A stretch of DNA of 64,000 nt from Phymatolithon calcareum (Eukaryota; Rhodophyta; Florideophyceae; Hapalidiales), in assembly GCA_977006965.1 (NCBI GenBank), contig OZ345373.1, positions 620,001 through 684,000 on the forward strand, written 5' to 3'. The notes below the pieces were generated by a model. It saw nothing but the letters and a program-made list of their open reading frames with translations. It did not search any database and was not told the DNA's origin. Made by a program: the position numbers and the translations under genes. Positions 20,388-30,355 of the stretch are shown here, piece by piece. The number at the start of each line of letters is the position of its first letter. The first letter of the stretch is position 1.

Positions 20388-21880
20388 GTGTATGGGCCCT
20401 CGAATCGACGGCTTTCTTTACGAAATATTCTGACTTTATCTCCAAAACCATATACAGCGTGTGGAGCTCCTGCACGGTGCTTGAGCGCTGCTGCGACACG
20501 GCGTTGGGCTGTGATGGTTTCCATCTCTTTCCTTGCTGCTGCCATGGCTTCAAAGCGCTGTTTCTGAGATAGAGCCATGGTAGACACGTTAGGTAGCGGA
20601 AGACGAGGAACAGTGCCGAAAAGCAGAAGACAAGGTGTGAGACCGTTTGGTCCTGTGGTCTTGTTCACTGCGTGAACAGAGAGTGACAGTCTGGTGCTTT
20701 TATCCATTTCCGGAAAATCGTCCTTAAGTTTGTTGTATACGCGACGAATGGGACCATGATAACGCTCACAGAGTGACAAGGAATTTGGCGACTCCACAGG
20801 GATATCTTTGGTGGTGATTCCTAGTTGCGAGCATGAATTTTGAAAAAAGTCGGAAATAAAGTTTTCTCCCTGATCGTGGGCTATGATGGAAGGATATCCG
20901 GTAAAAACAGTGATCCAAAAATCGACGATCAGATTCCATGTGTAATCTGCTGTTTGTCTCATCACAAATTTTGCGACGGAGTAACGGGTGCCTCGGTCAA
21001 TGATGTGTAGGACTGGATCACCATTAATAAAGAAGACGTCGACCTCAATCTCATGGTTGAAGTAGATTTTGTCAGCTGGAAGAGAGACTCGAAAACGAGA
21101 AGCTCTTGGAGCCCATGTTTGGCAAGGAGAACACTTTTTAATGATGTCCTCTAACGCTTTCCGAACGTTCGCGTTGACGTTTGATGGAGAGGCCTTCTTT
21201 AGAAGGTTGACCAGTGAGTCAGTTGACGGATGTCCGAATTGATTGTGGAGCTTTTTTAGCTCGGGCTCCGTAAACAATACGTTATCCACAGTCCATTTTA
21301 TGTAAAGGTGTCCACCAGCTCCTTTGGTACCCTCAACGAAGGTTACTGGGACGACAGTACCGGACGGATGATGAGTGAATGTATTGTCGAACTCATTTGA
21401 GCTGCAAATAAGCGCTCTGTGATGTTCTAGACCGAATATGAGAGGAACATCATGATCGACAACGTCCACGTCAAAAGTGAGGAATACATCAGGTCCTAGA
21501 GGCATACGAATTGATGCAGTACCAAGAGCGTGGACCACACCATGGCCTATGCCTCGGAAAGCACGATTGAAATGGCGCAAGTGAGGTTGAGATGCAGTAT
21601 GAACACAGTACCGTATGTAGGCAGGGAGTCCGGTCGGAGATTTTGCTGCCCCATTGTCAATCATTACTCCTTCAAATTCCTCAGAATTATTCTGCATGCC
21701 TTTTAAAACTTTGTTGTTAACAGCTTTGTTGAGGTCTGGTAATGACTTGGAGCTTGGTGCAGTGATCATGACGGTAGAAGTATTTAGATCCTCATTCGTT
21801 TGATATGCTGTGAAGGCAGATATCATAACATCACTGGTTTGATGTTCAGAAAGAATCTCGTGTTGATCTGCCCACGACAC
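20315..21880 (-). CDS. Protease-integrase region of copia pol
   Basis: Near the N-terminus, VMIDNGAAKSPTG fits the aspartic protease active site (D-N/S/T-G). The integrase zinc-binding part reads LHNQFGHPSTDSL...CSPCQ (HHCC). The catalytic core has Asp in EIEVDVFF, Asp in IAHDQGENF and Glu in SLCERYHG, with spacing suited to D,D-35-E. A GPYTCK segment ends it. The frame overlaps the next one by about 70 bases in a different phase. There is no ATG at the frame start, as expected of a polyprotein segment. Domestication is unlikely because LTRs and target duplication are intact. Confidence 0.85.
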   Translation of the reverse strand: MSWADQHEILSEHQTSDVMISAFTAYQTNEDLNTSTVMITAPSSKSLPDLNKAVNNKVLKGMQNNSEEFEGVMIDNGAAKSPTGLPAYIRYCVHTASQPHLRHFNRAFRGIGHGVVHALGTASIRMPLGPDVFLTFDVDVVDHDVPLIFGLEHHRALICSSNEFDNTFTHHPSGTVVPVTFVEGTKGAGGHLYIKWTVDNVLFTEPELKKLHNQFGHPSTDSLVNLLKKASPSNVNANVRKALEDIIKKCSPCQTWAPRASRFRVSLPADKIYFNHEIEVDVFFINGDPVLHIIDRGTRYSVAKFVMRQTADYTWNLIVDFWITVFTGYPSIIAHDQGENFISDFFQNSCSQLGITTKDIPVESPNSLSLCERYHGPIRRVYNKLKDDFPEMDKSTRLSLSVHAVNKTTGPNGLTPCLLLFGTVPRLPLPNVSTMALSQKQRFEAMAAARKEMETITAQRRVAAALKHRAGAPHAVYGFGDKVRIFRKESRRFEGPYTCKLEIISNLFRRLLSKGLTPMKT

Positions 21881-21909
21881 AAGTCTTGTGTACGTGGTTC
21901 TTGAAATAT

Positions 21910-22202
21910 CTAGCTCGTCATGAGATTTTTGATTTCCGCCATGGTGGATATGGAAGGCAGGGGATCGACAATCATGATGTCACTTGTTATGGCTATCCAT
22001 ACGTTGTCTGGGAGATCTTGAGCAACATCAAGAATCTGGTTGACAGACAATGACGAGATGTCCTGATCCTCCGTGAGCTCAAAGACAAGATTGACCAGAG
22101 TTGCTTTTTGGACTTTGGGGCATTCTCTGATAAGGTGGGAGTCAGATCTGCAGCCACGACACAACATACGAACTCCGTTTCGGAGTCCATTTTTCCGTGC
22201 AT
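21910..22202 (-). CDS. Gag nucleocapsid zinc knuckle segment
   Basis: Contains one CCHC knuckle, C-x2-C-x4-H-x4-C, in MLCRGCRSDSHLIRECPK, preceded by a basic stretch NKYARKNGLRNG. It follows gag directly but in another phase, so either a mutation or a frameshift separates capsid and nucleocapsid. Confidence 0.8.
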
Positions 22203-22208
22203 ACTTAT

Positions 22209-23810
22209 TTATGCGATTATCCGTTCCATATCGCCTCCAGCTCTGGCATAAAAGGCTTTTGTCATCTTTGAAGATGCTGAGCTGACGGTATCAGAAGGAT
22301 CTGACGGATATACTTGTTGGAAGGAAGAATGGCTAGTCGGAGTATGGTTGACTACGTCCATGTTGAGAGATGTAGCTGTTCTAGAGTCCTGCAGCTCTTG
22401 TTTCTGAATAGCCAAGAGGCAATCGTTATAATACTCTTCAGGAGTTGCGCTTGCTTTAGCTCGATCCATGAATAAGAAGAATGGTTGTGAGCTAATTGCG
22501 GATTCCAGAACTTCGAGAAGGAGAACGGGATGTTGATGAACAGCATCGAGCTGGTCTTGCAGTAGAAGGGATTTTTCGTAAAGTTTTCCCATTGCATCAG
22601 ACCAGGTGTCAAGCTCGGTCTTAAAGGAAGTGATTTTGAGACTACGCCATTCCCTTAGATTAGATGCCATGTTTGAGCTACTGTAGGACCATTTAAAGAG
22701 CTTTTGAAACGCTGCTTCAAGTGTCGAAACTTGTTGGAATATCTCGTTGTAGAAGAAACGACCGGCCAGAGAGTGGGTATCTATCATATTCATGAAACAT
22801 TCGAGTCCTTCTGTAGCGTTGAGTCCACATAGATGGGCTTGAGCGTAATAAGCCGCTTGGTGTCTCGATAGACTGTGCAAATCTGAGTTTCTTCCAGAAT
22901 ATCGAGAGCCCCGGGCAGAGTAGTATTTGGCCATATCGCCAGGTCTACCTTTTGTGGGGCGGGAAGCAGGTTGTGGAGTCACTCTGCTAGAGTGAGATCC
23001 GACGTATGAATGACTTCCTTGCGACAAGTGTCCATTAAATGTAGTCGGCATAGATGCAACTACTTGGTTATTTGTGGACAGTGCTGGGACGACGTTCAGA
23101 GATTGGCTCTCCGGGAGATGATGGGCTGGAGTATCTCTGGGGAGTGATGTCGGAAGCCTGGAGTATGTTGTCGGCATATTCCGCAACGCTTGCTGCTCAG
23201 CAACTTGTTCACGTCTTTTTTGTTCAACGGTGTCAGCCAGACTACCAGCGGAAGCTCTTATATTGACGGTGGTCTGAGCTTGCGCAGGAGCTTGATTTTG
23301 AGCCGCCCTATTAAATCGGGAGGGCTCGAAACCATTTGATCCATTACCAGTCGGTCCTTGTGCAACAGAGGGGTGTTGAGGTACCATATTGGAGTGACGA
23401 ACAGCTGAATGCTCGGACCGTGAGGGTTCTGGAGGAGGAGTAGATGTAGCGATGCTGATTGTCGCGGATCTTGGATTTTGACGTTGCATATGTTGTTCAC
23501 ACAACATAGGAAACAAAAACTTACAGAGAAACGCGTTGACACCCTCTTCAGCCTCAGAGCCTGATGGGGGAGGGATGTTTACGCCTTTCGCTAGTAGCAT
23601 TTGATACAAGGTAAATGCGTAAGTGTTGGAGCATTCCCAAAGGTTTTCAAAACTGACCATCAGGCGAGCATCCTCCAACACAGTGGCTGGGGATGTGCTA
23701 TACAAGTATCGAATCATAGCCTGACGCATAGATGTATCAGCGGAGTTGGTGTTATCATCCTCCTGTATCCACTGTGGAACGTTGGTTTCCATGTCTTCGG
23801 CTATAGACAT
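22209..23810 (-). CDS. Gag (capsid) protein of the copia element, 533 aa
   Basis: ATG 23810 (MSIAEDMETNVPQW) to TAA 22209. Residues about 120-300 are Ser/Pro/Gln-rich. Residues about 320-480 are helical and resemble UBN2/copia gag capsid (GRFFYNEIFQQVSTLEAAFQKLF, WRSLKITSFKTELDTWSDAMGKL, LLLEVLESAISSQPFFLFMD). It packages the element RNA in cytoplasmic particles. The zinc knuckle is encoded just after the stop in another phase. The frame is the best preserved of the element. Confidence 0.85.
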   Translation of the reverse strand: MSIAEDMETNVPQWIQEDDNTNSADTSMRQAMIRYLYSTSPATVLEDARLMVSFENLWECSNTYAFTLYQMLLAKGVNIPPPSGSEAEEGVNAFLCKFLFPMLCEQHMQRQNPRSATISIATSTPPPEPSRSEHSAVRHSNMVPQHPSVAQGPTGNGSNGFEPSRFNRAAQNQAPAQAQTTVNIRASAGSLADTVEQKRREQVAEQQALRNMPTTYSRLPTSLPRDTPAHHLPESQSLNVVPALSTNNQVVASMPTTFNGHLSQGSHSYVGSHSSRVTPQPASRPTKGRPGDMAKYYSARGSRYSGRNSDLHSLSRHQAAYYAQAHLCGLNATEGLECFMNMIDTHSLAGRFFYNEIFQQVSTLEAAFQKLFKWSYSSSNMASNLREWRSLKITSFKTELDTWSDAMGKLYEKSLLLQDQLDAVHQHPVLLLEVLESAISSQPFFLFMDRAKASATPEEYYNDCLLAIQKQELQDSRTATSLNMDVVNHTPTSHSSFQQVYPSDPSDTVSSASSKMTKAFYARAGGDMERIIA

Positions 23811-23932
23811 ATTGGCTCAGATAGTTAAATTAATCTAACTTTCAGATCTTTTCAACAAAAAAAATGTATTTAATGAAAAGATGAAAAGTTATCAGCTAGA
23901 GAGAGCCGATGCTGTTAAGCAGAAAAATTTAA

Positions 23933-24472
23933 TTAACGAGATTTAGCAAGCTTACTTTTGTGGCGGTTGGATGCAAAATGATCAGTCCGCTCTTTTGAAT
24001 TTTTGAACGGACGCTCACCACAAAGAGTACAACCTTTGGGGTGAAGGGCAAAAACTTTGTTTTTGTGCTTCTTTCCTTTTAGGTGCGACCTAAAAGTTGC
24101 GTCTGAATTGCCGCTTTGGTTCTGGCACACGACACAAAAAAAGGTGGTGCATATGTAACGTGTGTTTCGTACGTTACGTTCTGTGTCACGCTGCCACGCA
24201 CGGTACTTGCTAGAGGATGGTACAGCCGGTTGAGTCGGTCCTGTACGCCTGTCGGAGGCTTGCTTGTGACGCAGAGACTTGGCCCGTTTGGTCCGATTTC
24301 GCAGGGCCTGCTTCGAAATGGCAGTGCTTGTGGTTCTTGGGATACGATACTGGACCGTTGGTGTGGCGCTGTGTGATGACACACTAATTCCGGAAGGAGC
24401 CCTGTGATTGGTCGAAGGGCTGCTGGCGCGTGACGAATTATCCGAAATAATTTCCGGACCGGGAGATGACAT
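23933..24472 (-). CDS. Extra ORF upstream of gag: two-finger matrin/U1-type zinc-finger protein (179 aa)
   Basis: This ORF lies between the 5' LTR and gag, in the sense direction of the element. The frame is open from 24583 and the first ATG is 24472 (MSSPGPEIISDNSSRASS). The N-terminal part is Ser/Thr-rich, then a basic stretch (SKQALRNRTKRAKSLRHKQ) and two fingers of identical spacing, C-x2-C-x13-H-x5-H: CVVC...HLKGKKH and CTLC...HFASNRH. The HLKGKKH phrase is typical of zf-met/U1-like fingers, which bind double-stranded or structured RNA, or DNA. Standard copia elements lack such an ORF. It may assist RNA packaging, nuclear entry or silencing escape, or be a captured host gene. Function is inferred only. 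Confidence 0.8.
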   Translation of the reverse strand: MSSPGPEIISDNSSRASSPSTNHRAPSGISVSSHSATPTVQYRIPRTTSTAISKQALRNRTKRAKSLRHKQASDRRTGPTQPAVPSSSKYRAWQRDTERNVRNTRYICTTFFCVVCQNQSGNSDATFRSHLKGKKHKNKVFALHPKGCTLCGERPFKNSKERTDHFASNRHKSKLAKSR

Positions 24473-24952
24473 CACGGTATAATCAGCCGATATGTGACTT
24501 AAGCCGTGGGTGGCGGTTGAAGTACAGCCAGTGAACGACGACGGTGATTGGTTAGGATTATTATTATCCAATTGATGATTCACTTTTTGTCAGCGAAAAA
24601 AGAAAAAAACAACGAATAAGATCGTTAGAATTTTCTTTTTCCGGAAGTCAGAGATTTTTAGAGAAATAGAATTTCAATAAAAAAATGGACTTTCTTCAAA
24701 ATTGATCGTCAAAGAGATAAAGTACTCACTGTTGAGAGACAGACACGAGATCGGATCCGAATGCGGAGGTGAATACGGCGGTTCCCAAACGGCGGTGAAA
24801 GCGGTTTCCAAAACGGCGGTAACGGCGGCGGTTGAATTCGGTTGATGGATGGATGAGGTACGATGGGGCTGGAGATGGATGACGGGTTGTTTTTTTTGTG
24901 CTGTTTTTTTGTTTTTTCGGGATGGTTACGGCGTTCGACTTTGATTTGCAAA
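24473..24952 (-). other. Leader between 5' LTR and the extra ORF
   Basis: About 480 bp with no initiated frame except the non-ATG upstream extension of the zinc-finger ORF. Near the LTR the minus strand starts TTTGCAAATCAAAGTCGAAC, the place where a primer-binding site should be. It also contains short GGCGGT repeats at 24768-24831. Confidence 0.5.
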
Positions 24953-25260
24953 TGTCGGTTAAAAACCGTGAAAAATGGTCGGGATGAAAAACAAGATCTA
25001 GTGACCCTGTCCTTTACTTCTTCCCTGCCGAGTCTGCTAGTCAGAACTTCGGCAGGGCCTTATGTAGAGAAAAGGAGTGCTGCCTAATTGCAGCACTCGG
25101 TAGTCACAAGTCATGTGCTACCCATGATGTGAAACGGTAAAACTAGTATCAGTTGAATTGTGCTTAGGAGTGTGTCCGTAAAGTGTCACCTTGGGAAAAC
25201 CATCATACATCGGAACAATCATGTACCGTGTTGATGTAGTATTGACAGTGACCCAAGAAA
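24953..25260 (-). repeat. 5' LTR of the copia element
   Basis: 308 bp, starting TGTCGGTTAAAAACC and ending CCCAAGAAA; the last CA has mutated to AA. The element promoter is expected here for minus-strand transcription. Confidence 0.95.
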
Positions 25261-25279
25261 ATTCCTTCTCAGGGTGTAT

Positions 25280-26556
25280 CTATACGAAAAAAAAATATGT
25301 TCATGTTCGCTTTCATGTTGGCCTTATCATACACTATAAGGCATGCAATTGGCTAGTGCTCACGGCGAGCTTTATTTGCATCCAACATATTGCCAACATG
25401 AAACGACGCCGTGTGAACATATTGCGGAACCTTTTTTCTCCGGGAAAGAAGTTAACTTTCCATGTTTGTTCATTTTATCATATTTCACTCGCCGTCGTGC
25501 CAGTAGGGGCACAGCCTGATAGCTCGTACACCCCTCCCGAATTCCACCCAGTGTCGTACTCGGCAAATGGCGCGGTTGAGAATCACTTCCAACCACAGGC
25601 GCAGTCAAAGCCACGGCGCCGTTCTCGTGGGGAATTGGGGAATTAATCACAGCAGCAGGCGGCATCGAATTCGCAGTGGTGTTTCGTTGACAGGTGGGGT
25701 CATTCATGATATCGGTGGGCGCAGTCGAACGCGCAGTGTCGTTGCGGTGACTTGTGGGATTAGTTGTCATAGGAGAAGGTGGCATCGAAGTTGCAGTGCT
25801 ATTGTGGTGACTGGTGGGATCATTCATCACAGGAAGCGCAACGACGAGCTCTGTGGTATTCGGGTGATGCACGTGGGAGCTGCTGGCCGGAATTGGGGAA
25901 TTAATCACAGCAGCAGGCGGCATCGAATTCGCAGTGGTGTTCCGTTGACAGGTGGGGTCGTTCATGATATCGGTGGGCGCAGTCGAACGCGCAGTGTCGT
26001 TGTGGTGACTGGTGGGATTTTTTGTCACAGGAGCAGGCGGCATCAAAGTCGCAGTGTTATTGTGGTGACTGGTGGGATTATTTGTCGCAGGAGCAAGTGG
26101 CATCGAAGTCGCACTGGTATTGCGGTGACTGGTGGGATTAGTTCTCATAGGAGCAGGTGGCATCGAAGTCGCAGTGTTATTGTGGTGACTGGTGGGATCA
26201 TTCATCACAGGAAGCGCAACGACGAGTTCTGTGGTATTCGGGTGATGCACGTGGGAGCTGCTGGCAACGGGCTAGCGCCGCGGCAGTATGGAGATTCTTT
26301 TGAGTGGTCTTCACAGCAGGCACAACTGGAGCGCGCAGGTTGTCATCAGAAGTGTAACAAGAGTAGGAGCAAGAGCAGAATCTTCTGTAATCGTTTTGAA
26401 GTGAACCGCGAAAAGTTTGGAGATTCCCGCGCAAATCAGGAGCAAACACATGAACATGTGCGCCGTTGTCGTATAGACACCAGCAACAAATTTTTTGCTA
26501 TGATACGGTTTTTATGATAAGCGAACATGAACATGAACATATTTTTTTTCGTATAG
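25280..26556. mobile_element. DNA element with about 50-bp terminal inverted repeats
   Basis: CTATACGAAAAAAAA-TATGTTCATGTTCGC at 25280 and its complement ending at 26556 (the right copy has one extra ATGTTC), followed by CTTATCATA in both. No clear target duplication. No transposase. The interior is mostly a 60-bp minisatellite. It lies 20 bp from the copia element, within the same insertion-prone site. Confidence 0.7.
25640..26230. repeat. 60-bp minisatellite with higher-order duplication
   Basis: GTGGTGACTGGTGGGAT recurs at 60-bp steps (26001, 26061, 26121, 26181) and in an earlier block near 25800. The block starting GGAATTAATCACAGCAGC occurs at about 25630 and 25895. Since 60 is divisible by three, long frames are open on both strands (plus 25567-26517; minus 25372-26250, Thr/His/Pro-rich 20-residue repeats). 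Neither starts convincingly, so no gene is called. Confidence 0.85.
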
Positions 26557-29326
26557 AAGCAGCCTCATTCTCTCCAAGTTGTTGCATGATGTAATTTTTA
26601 CGAGAGGTATGATGATGACTGTAAGGACAAAAACACGTGTCGGAATTCACCTTGATGGACGTTCCACGTTGGAAGGTTCGGTAGTCCTATCATAGTTTTG
26701 GGGGAAGCAATAATGATTGTCTTTATGATCCGAAACACACTCTTCAGATCTTTGCACCTGAGTAAGCAAGATTCTCCAATCTGTCGAAATCCACCTTGCA
26801 TGCTGCCGCACGTCACAATCTAGGGAGAATAGGACACAGCAAGCGTTTTCCATGGCCGAACGGGGATGAGCGCTCAGTACAGATCCGAAGCCCGTCCGCA
26901 GACGAACGTCGGCATTGGGTAGACACTCCATCATTCAATTGAGAAACGGAAGAGCGTACTCTTGGAATTGCGGTGGCACTTTACTTGTGTCAGAATGAGG
27001 AGCTGAAGCGACGCGAAAAATCCGGTTGGCACACTTCTGCCTGAGGTAATACATACATCTATCACGGGGTTAAATTTCTGGCGTCAGAATCTGGGCATAT
27101 AAACTCAGTCAGGCCGAGGCCGCAGCGAAAGGCAGGCAAGTCGTAATGAAACATCGTGCCAAGTCTGTGGTCTGTCGTTCGGCGCACTACGAGTCCGTCG
27201 CGTGAACACTGCCGACGTATCGACTGCCGCGTGGTTGAGCAGGACGTCACGGTGGCTTGAATCAATCAATGTTCTACGCACGCAAGACATCTCGCATTGT
27301 GCTACCGAGGCAGGTGACCGGATGCAGATGGGAAACCTCAGCACTCCTATCCACTGCAGCCGCTCGAAGCGCATGAGACGGTTTATCGGTAGAAGCGACC
27401 CACTGCGGCTACGTTCGTGACACTGATTGCTGGAGGTCGAACTCGTAAATTCGTTCGTTCTCGTCAGTAAGCATATCGAGCATCATCGTCAAGAGCAACA
27501 GCTTCTGAGGACTCGCTCAGTGGGTGCATGGGCGATGGATGCTGTGGAGGACGCTGCAGAGTTTTAGAACGAATACTGCTATTAAGGTATTTTCTCCTGG
27601 ATTTCTATCAAATCGATTGACTCGAGATGTGGTAGTGAAGATAGAAATGCTTGAACCATGCACTGATGCAGAGGAGACTATGTTAGTTTTTAGCGTTCTA
27701 TCATGGGGTGTAAATAGATACTGTAAAAAACAAGATTAGTTTTGATGCGAACAATGAATTGCTTGAGCGTATGATACTGTGGAAGGAGGCACATCAGCTG
27801 ACGGCGTTGAAAAGCCATGGAGGATCGTCCAAGGTCCTTTTGAAAGTCCGAAAAGAAAATTATGTGCTGTAAATACAAGGCAAAACTATACATTTTTATT
27901 TATTAACTTTAAAGTTACCAATACATCTGTTGGCAACCTTTCGCTCGAATGTCCATGCTGTCTAGTAAACAGTTTCTTATGGTGGGTGTGGGTGAAAAAC
28001 ACTCATCTCATCATGCAGGGACCCCGCGGGGAAAAGTTCCACTGCCCTGTCCTGTGACACGCGGATGTTTCCGTTCGCTCGCAATTAGTGCTTATCCTTC
28101 CGTTCCGTTTCGGAAACTGCGGTTTTCACAGCCTGGAACATACTCAGGATCTCATCGAGTGCTCTCTTCGTAATTGTACTCTCCTCCGTTGATAGTTTGT
28201 CCTTCGAGCAGCCCTTGCTGTTATTGGGCTTCTTTCCCACATTGGCCCGTCCGCTTTACGAGGACTGAAGTACTTCTAAGTAGAGAAATGTCGAATGACC
28301 ACTCTACGGTCAACGTCCTAGAGTGCATGAGAGGGCAGAGAACTTTCGAGTGTGGGATAGGTCGTTTTTTCGATTTCTTCGCTTCGGTTGCTGACTCGAG
28401 GATCTTGACTCTTTGGTTTGGTATTTCTTGATGCTTTCATTAGCGACTTCTAATAGGTACAGTATCTATGCATTGCCGCACGGACGATGTCTCGCTCGGT
28501 TTCTACAAGTTCCTTGATTTCACGATCTGTTTTTTGTGTTTTTGCTAAAGTGTCACGTGCTCGACGCATGTCTCTGGGCGAAGCGTCGAGCTAGGACATC
28601 TCTTCGTGCCTTATGCTGTAGGATGCGGCACATGGTCCGGCACAAGTTTACGCTTCTTTGACATGGGTAAAAATGGGCTGAAGGGACACAAACAATTGCG
28701 ATTACGGACGACTCCTGGGCTGAACGGACACAGCAAGAAATCCAATGCACACGACTTCTTTAATGTGCACAATTTCAAACGCATGACGAAAGACAAGCTC
28801 CTCACCGAGGCGAGAACAGTCTATATTTCATGTGCAGTACTGGAGAAGTAATCGAACTGGATAAGGCTATTTATTTCCACGCGTGTGCTACCCTCGATAG
28901 GATTATAATGAGAGCTGGAATTAAGTTCAACGGAATCTAAAATGAACAGAAAACCAACCTTTCCTTCGGGGTAACCAAAGAACACATTGGTCCCTCTGTT
29001 AGTTTCTCGATTGATCAATTTCGTTGAACAAGATTAGCTTTCGGCTATAGGGTTGATGTTGCAACGAAACACACGGTACGGAGCGGCAGTTGCACTGAAG
29101 AGGACTTCCACACTCTTTGCAGCTGTCAGATGTTCGAAATTCGTCCACAAGGACGACTGGACAGGGAAGGGATAGCGCATGTAGGATCCTCGCGCAAGTA
29201 CAAGGATTTGCTTTCCCAAACGTTAAGAACTATTTAAATAACGTAAAGATTTATCGCATTGGGACCTCGGCGTTGGAACTTACGACACTAGAAAGGTTTT
29301 GTGTGCATAGTCTTCTCGGATATAGC

Positions 29327-29447
29327 CATTCGAGGTGCAAGGAAGATATTTTATTCCAAACATGAAAGCGAAAAGTACGAATCCGGCCGGATTCGTGCTT
29401 TTCGCTTTCATGTTTGGAAATAAAATGTCTTCCTCGTACCTCGAATG
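29327..29447. repeat. Foldback, about 60-bp arms, centre CCGGCCGG
   Basis: Left arm starts CATTCGAGGTGCAAGGAAGA and the right arm ends TCTTCCTCGTACCTCGAATG. There are a few mismatches and no real loop. Confidence 0.85.
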
Positions 29448-29590
29448 CCTGAGAGACCACAAACAGTTTCTGAGAAAGCTCAAGTAGCAGAATAATTGTA
29501 CAAGCGCGTTGCCTGCGGCAATTCCTGTATCGAACGTCTCTGTGAAGGCGTGAAGGCATAAGGGTCGACAAGGTGCCAGTCTAATAATAT

Positions 29591-29759
29591 CCTCCCGTAG
29601 TTTTAGTAGAGAGGCATCGCATCACAGAGAGAGCATCCGCTTCCAAGGTAAAACCAACCTTTTTCCTTGTAACGCATTGATTATAAGGTTGGTTTTACCG
29701 TGGAAGCGGATGCTCCCTCTTTGATGATGCGATGCCTCTCTATTAAAACTACGGGAGGG
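29591..29759. repeat. Foldback, about 72-bp arms
   Basis: CCTCCCGTAGTTTTAGTAGA pairs with the complement ending at 29759. Inner arm AAGGTAAAACCAACCTT pairs with AAGGTTGGTTTTACC. Loop about 22 bases, with a few indels. Confidence 0.85.
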
Positions 29760-30355
29760 AACTGCTTAAGTAGACTTCCGGTGATCTTCCAGCCATGGAT
29801 TTGCTGGAATCATATTTCCTGCTTCCTGCCCATAGAATCTACAACAGAATTTAGGTCGCCTCTTCCTGCAGTTTCTGGCGCCACTGCATCATTGCGTGTC
29901 TACAATGTGCAACAGCCAAAAATCGGCTGAAGCGTCGCGCGAACACTTCACGGCTGAACCTTAAAGTGCTAAAAAAACTACCCTCAATGATCGGAGCTCC
30001 TCGCTCTCGTCCATATAACTTAAAGTAAAAAAGTGAGTTGGTCTGAAGTTCTGGGTTCGCGAACGATGCGAATGAAAATAATCGATGATTACTTGGAAAC
30101 TAAAACTCCTTGGTTATGCCTTACAATTTTCACGGCTTGTAAAATGATATTTCGAGCTCTTTGAGAGACGTTCATCAGCTTTCAGTCCCCAGACAGCGTT
30201 GTTTGCAGCGACGAAAGGAAAAATGGCTTACGTTGCTTCCACCTTAACCCTAACTCTGCATACCCCTTCGTCTTCTCTTGGCCGAAGGCCGAGTTCTTTC
30301 ATTCTTTAAATTCACACGTGCGCATCTTGTACGAAGAGTTTGGATTTTCCGCGAT

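Larger units (their letters stand above)
18171..25260 (-). mobile_element. Full-length Ty1/copia-order LTR retrotransposon
   Basis: Two 308-bp LTRs (18171-18478 and 24953-25260) bound a minus-strand coding region in the order zinc-finger ORF, gag, zinc knuckle, protease-integrase, reverse transcriptase, RNase H. Integrase before reverse transcriptase defines the copia order. A 5-bp target duplication ATTCC flanks it (18166-18170, 25261-25265), and the paralogous site at 2653 has a single ATTCC. The LTRs differ at 5 of 308 positions, so insertion is fairly recent, yet the coding part changes frame at about five places. A purine-rich tract (AGAAAAGAGGTCGAG on the minus strand) precedes the 3' LTR. 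No TGG-type primer-binding site follows the 5' LTR, so priming may use an internal tRNA region. Confidence 0.95.
26557..30355. other. Gene-poor 3.8-kb stretch with two foldbacks
   Basis: Frames are all shorter than about 110 codons and show no domain. Two long inverted repeats lie at 29327-29447 and 29591-29759. Nothing else recognisable. Confidence 0.45.

Noticed and set aside
24768-24831. GGCGGT short repeats in the copia leader as a CRISPR-like array
   Set aside because: Irregular spacing and very short units; simple sequence in a retrotransposon leader of a eukaryote.
25567-26517. Long plus-strand frame with VTGGII-type 20-residue repeats
   Set aside because: It is the mirror of an equally open minus-strand frame over a 60-bp minisatellite; openness follows from a repeat length divisible by three. 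No supporting start or domain.
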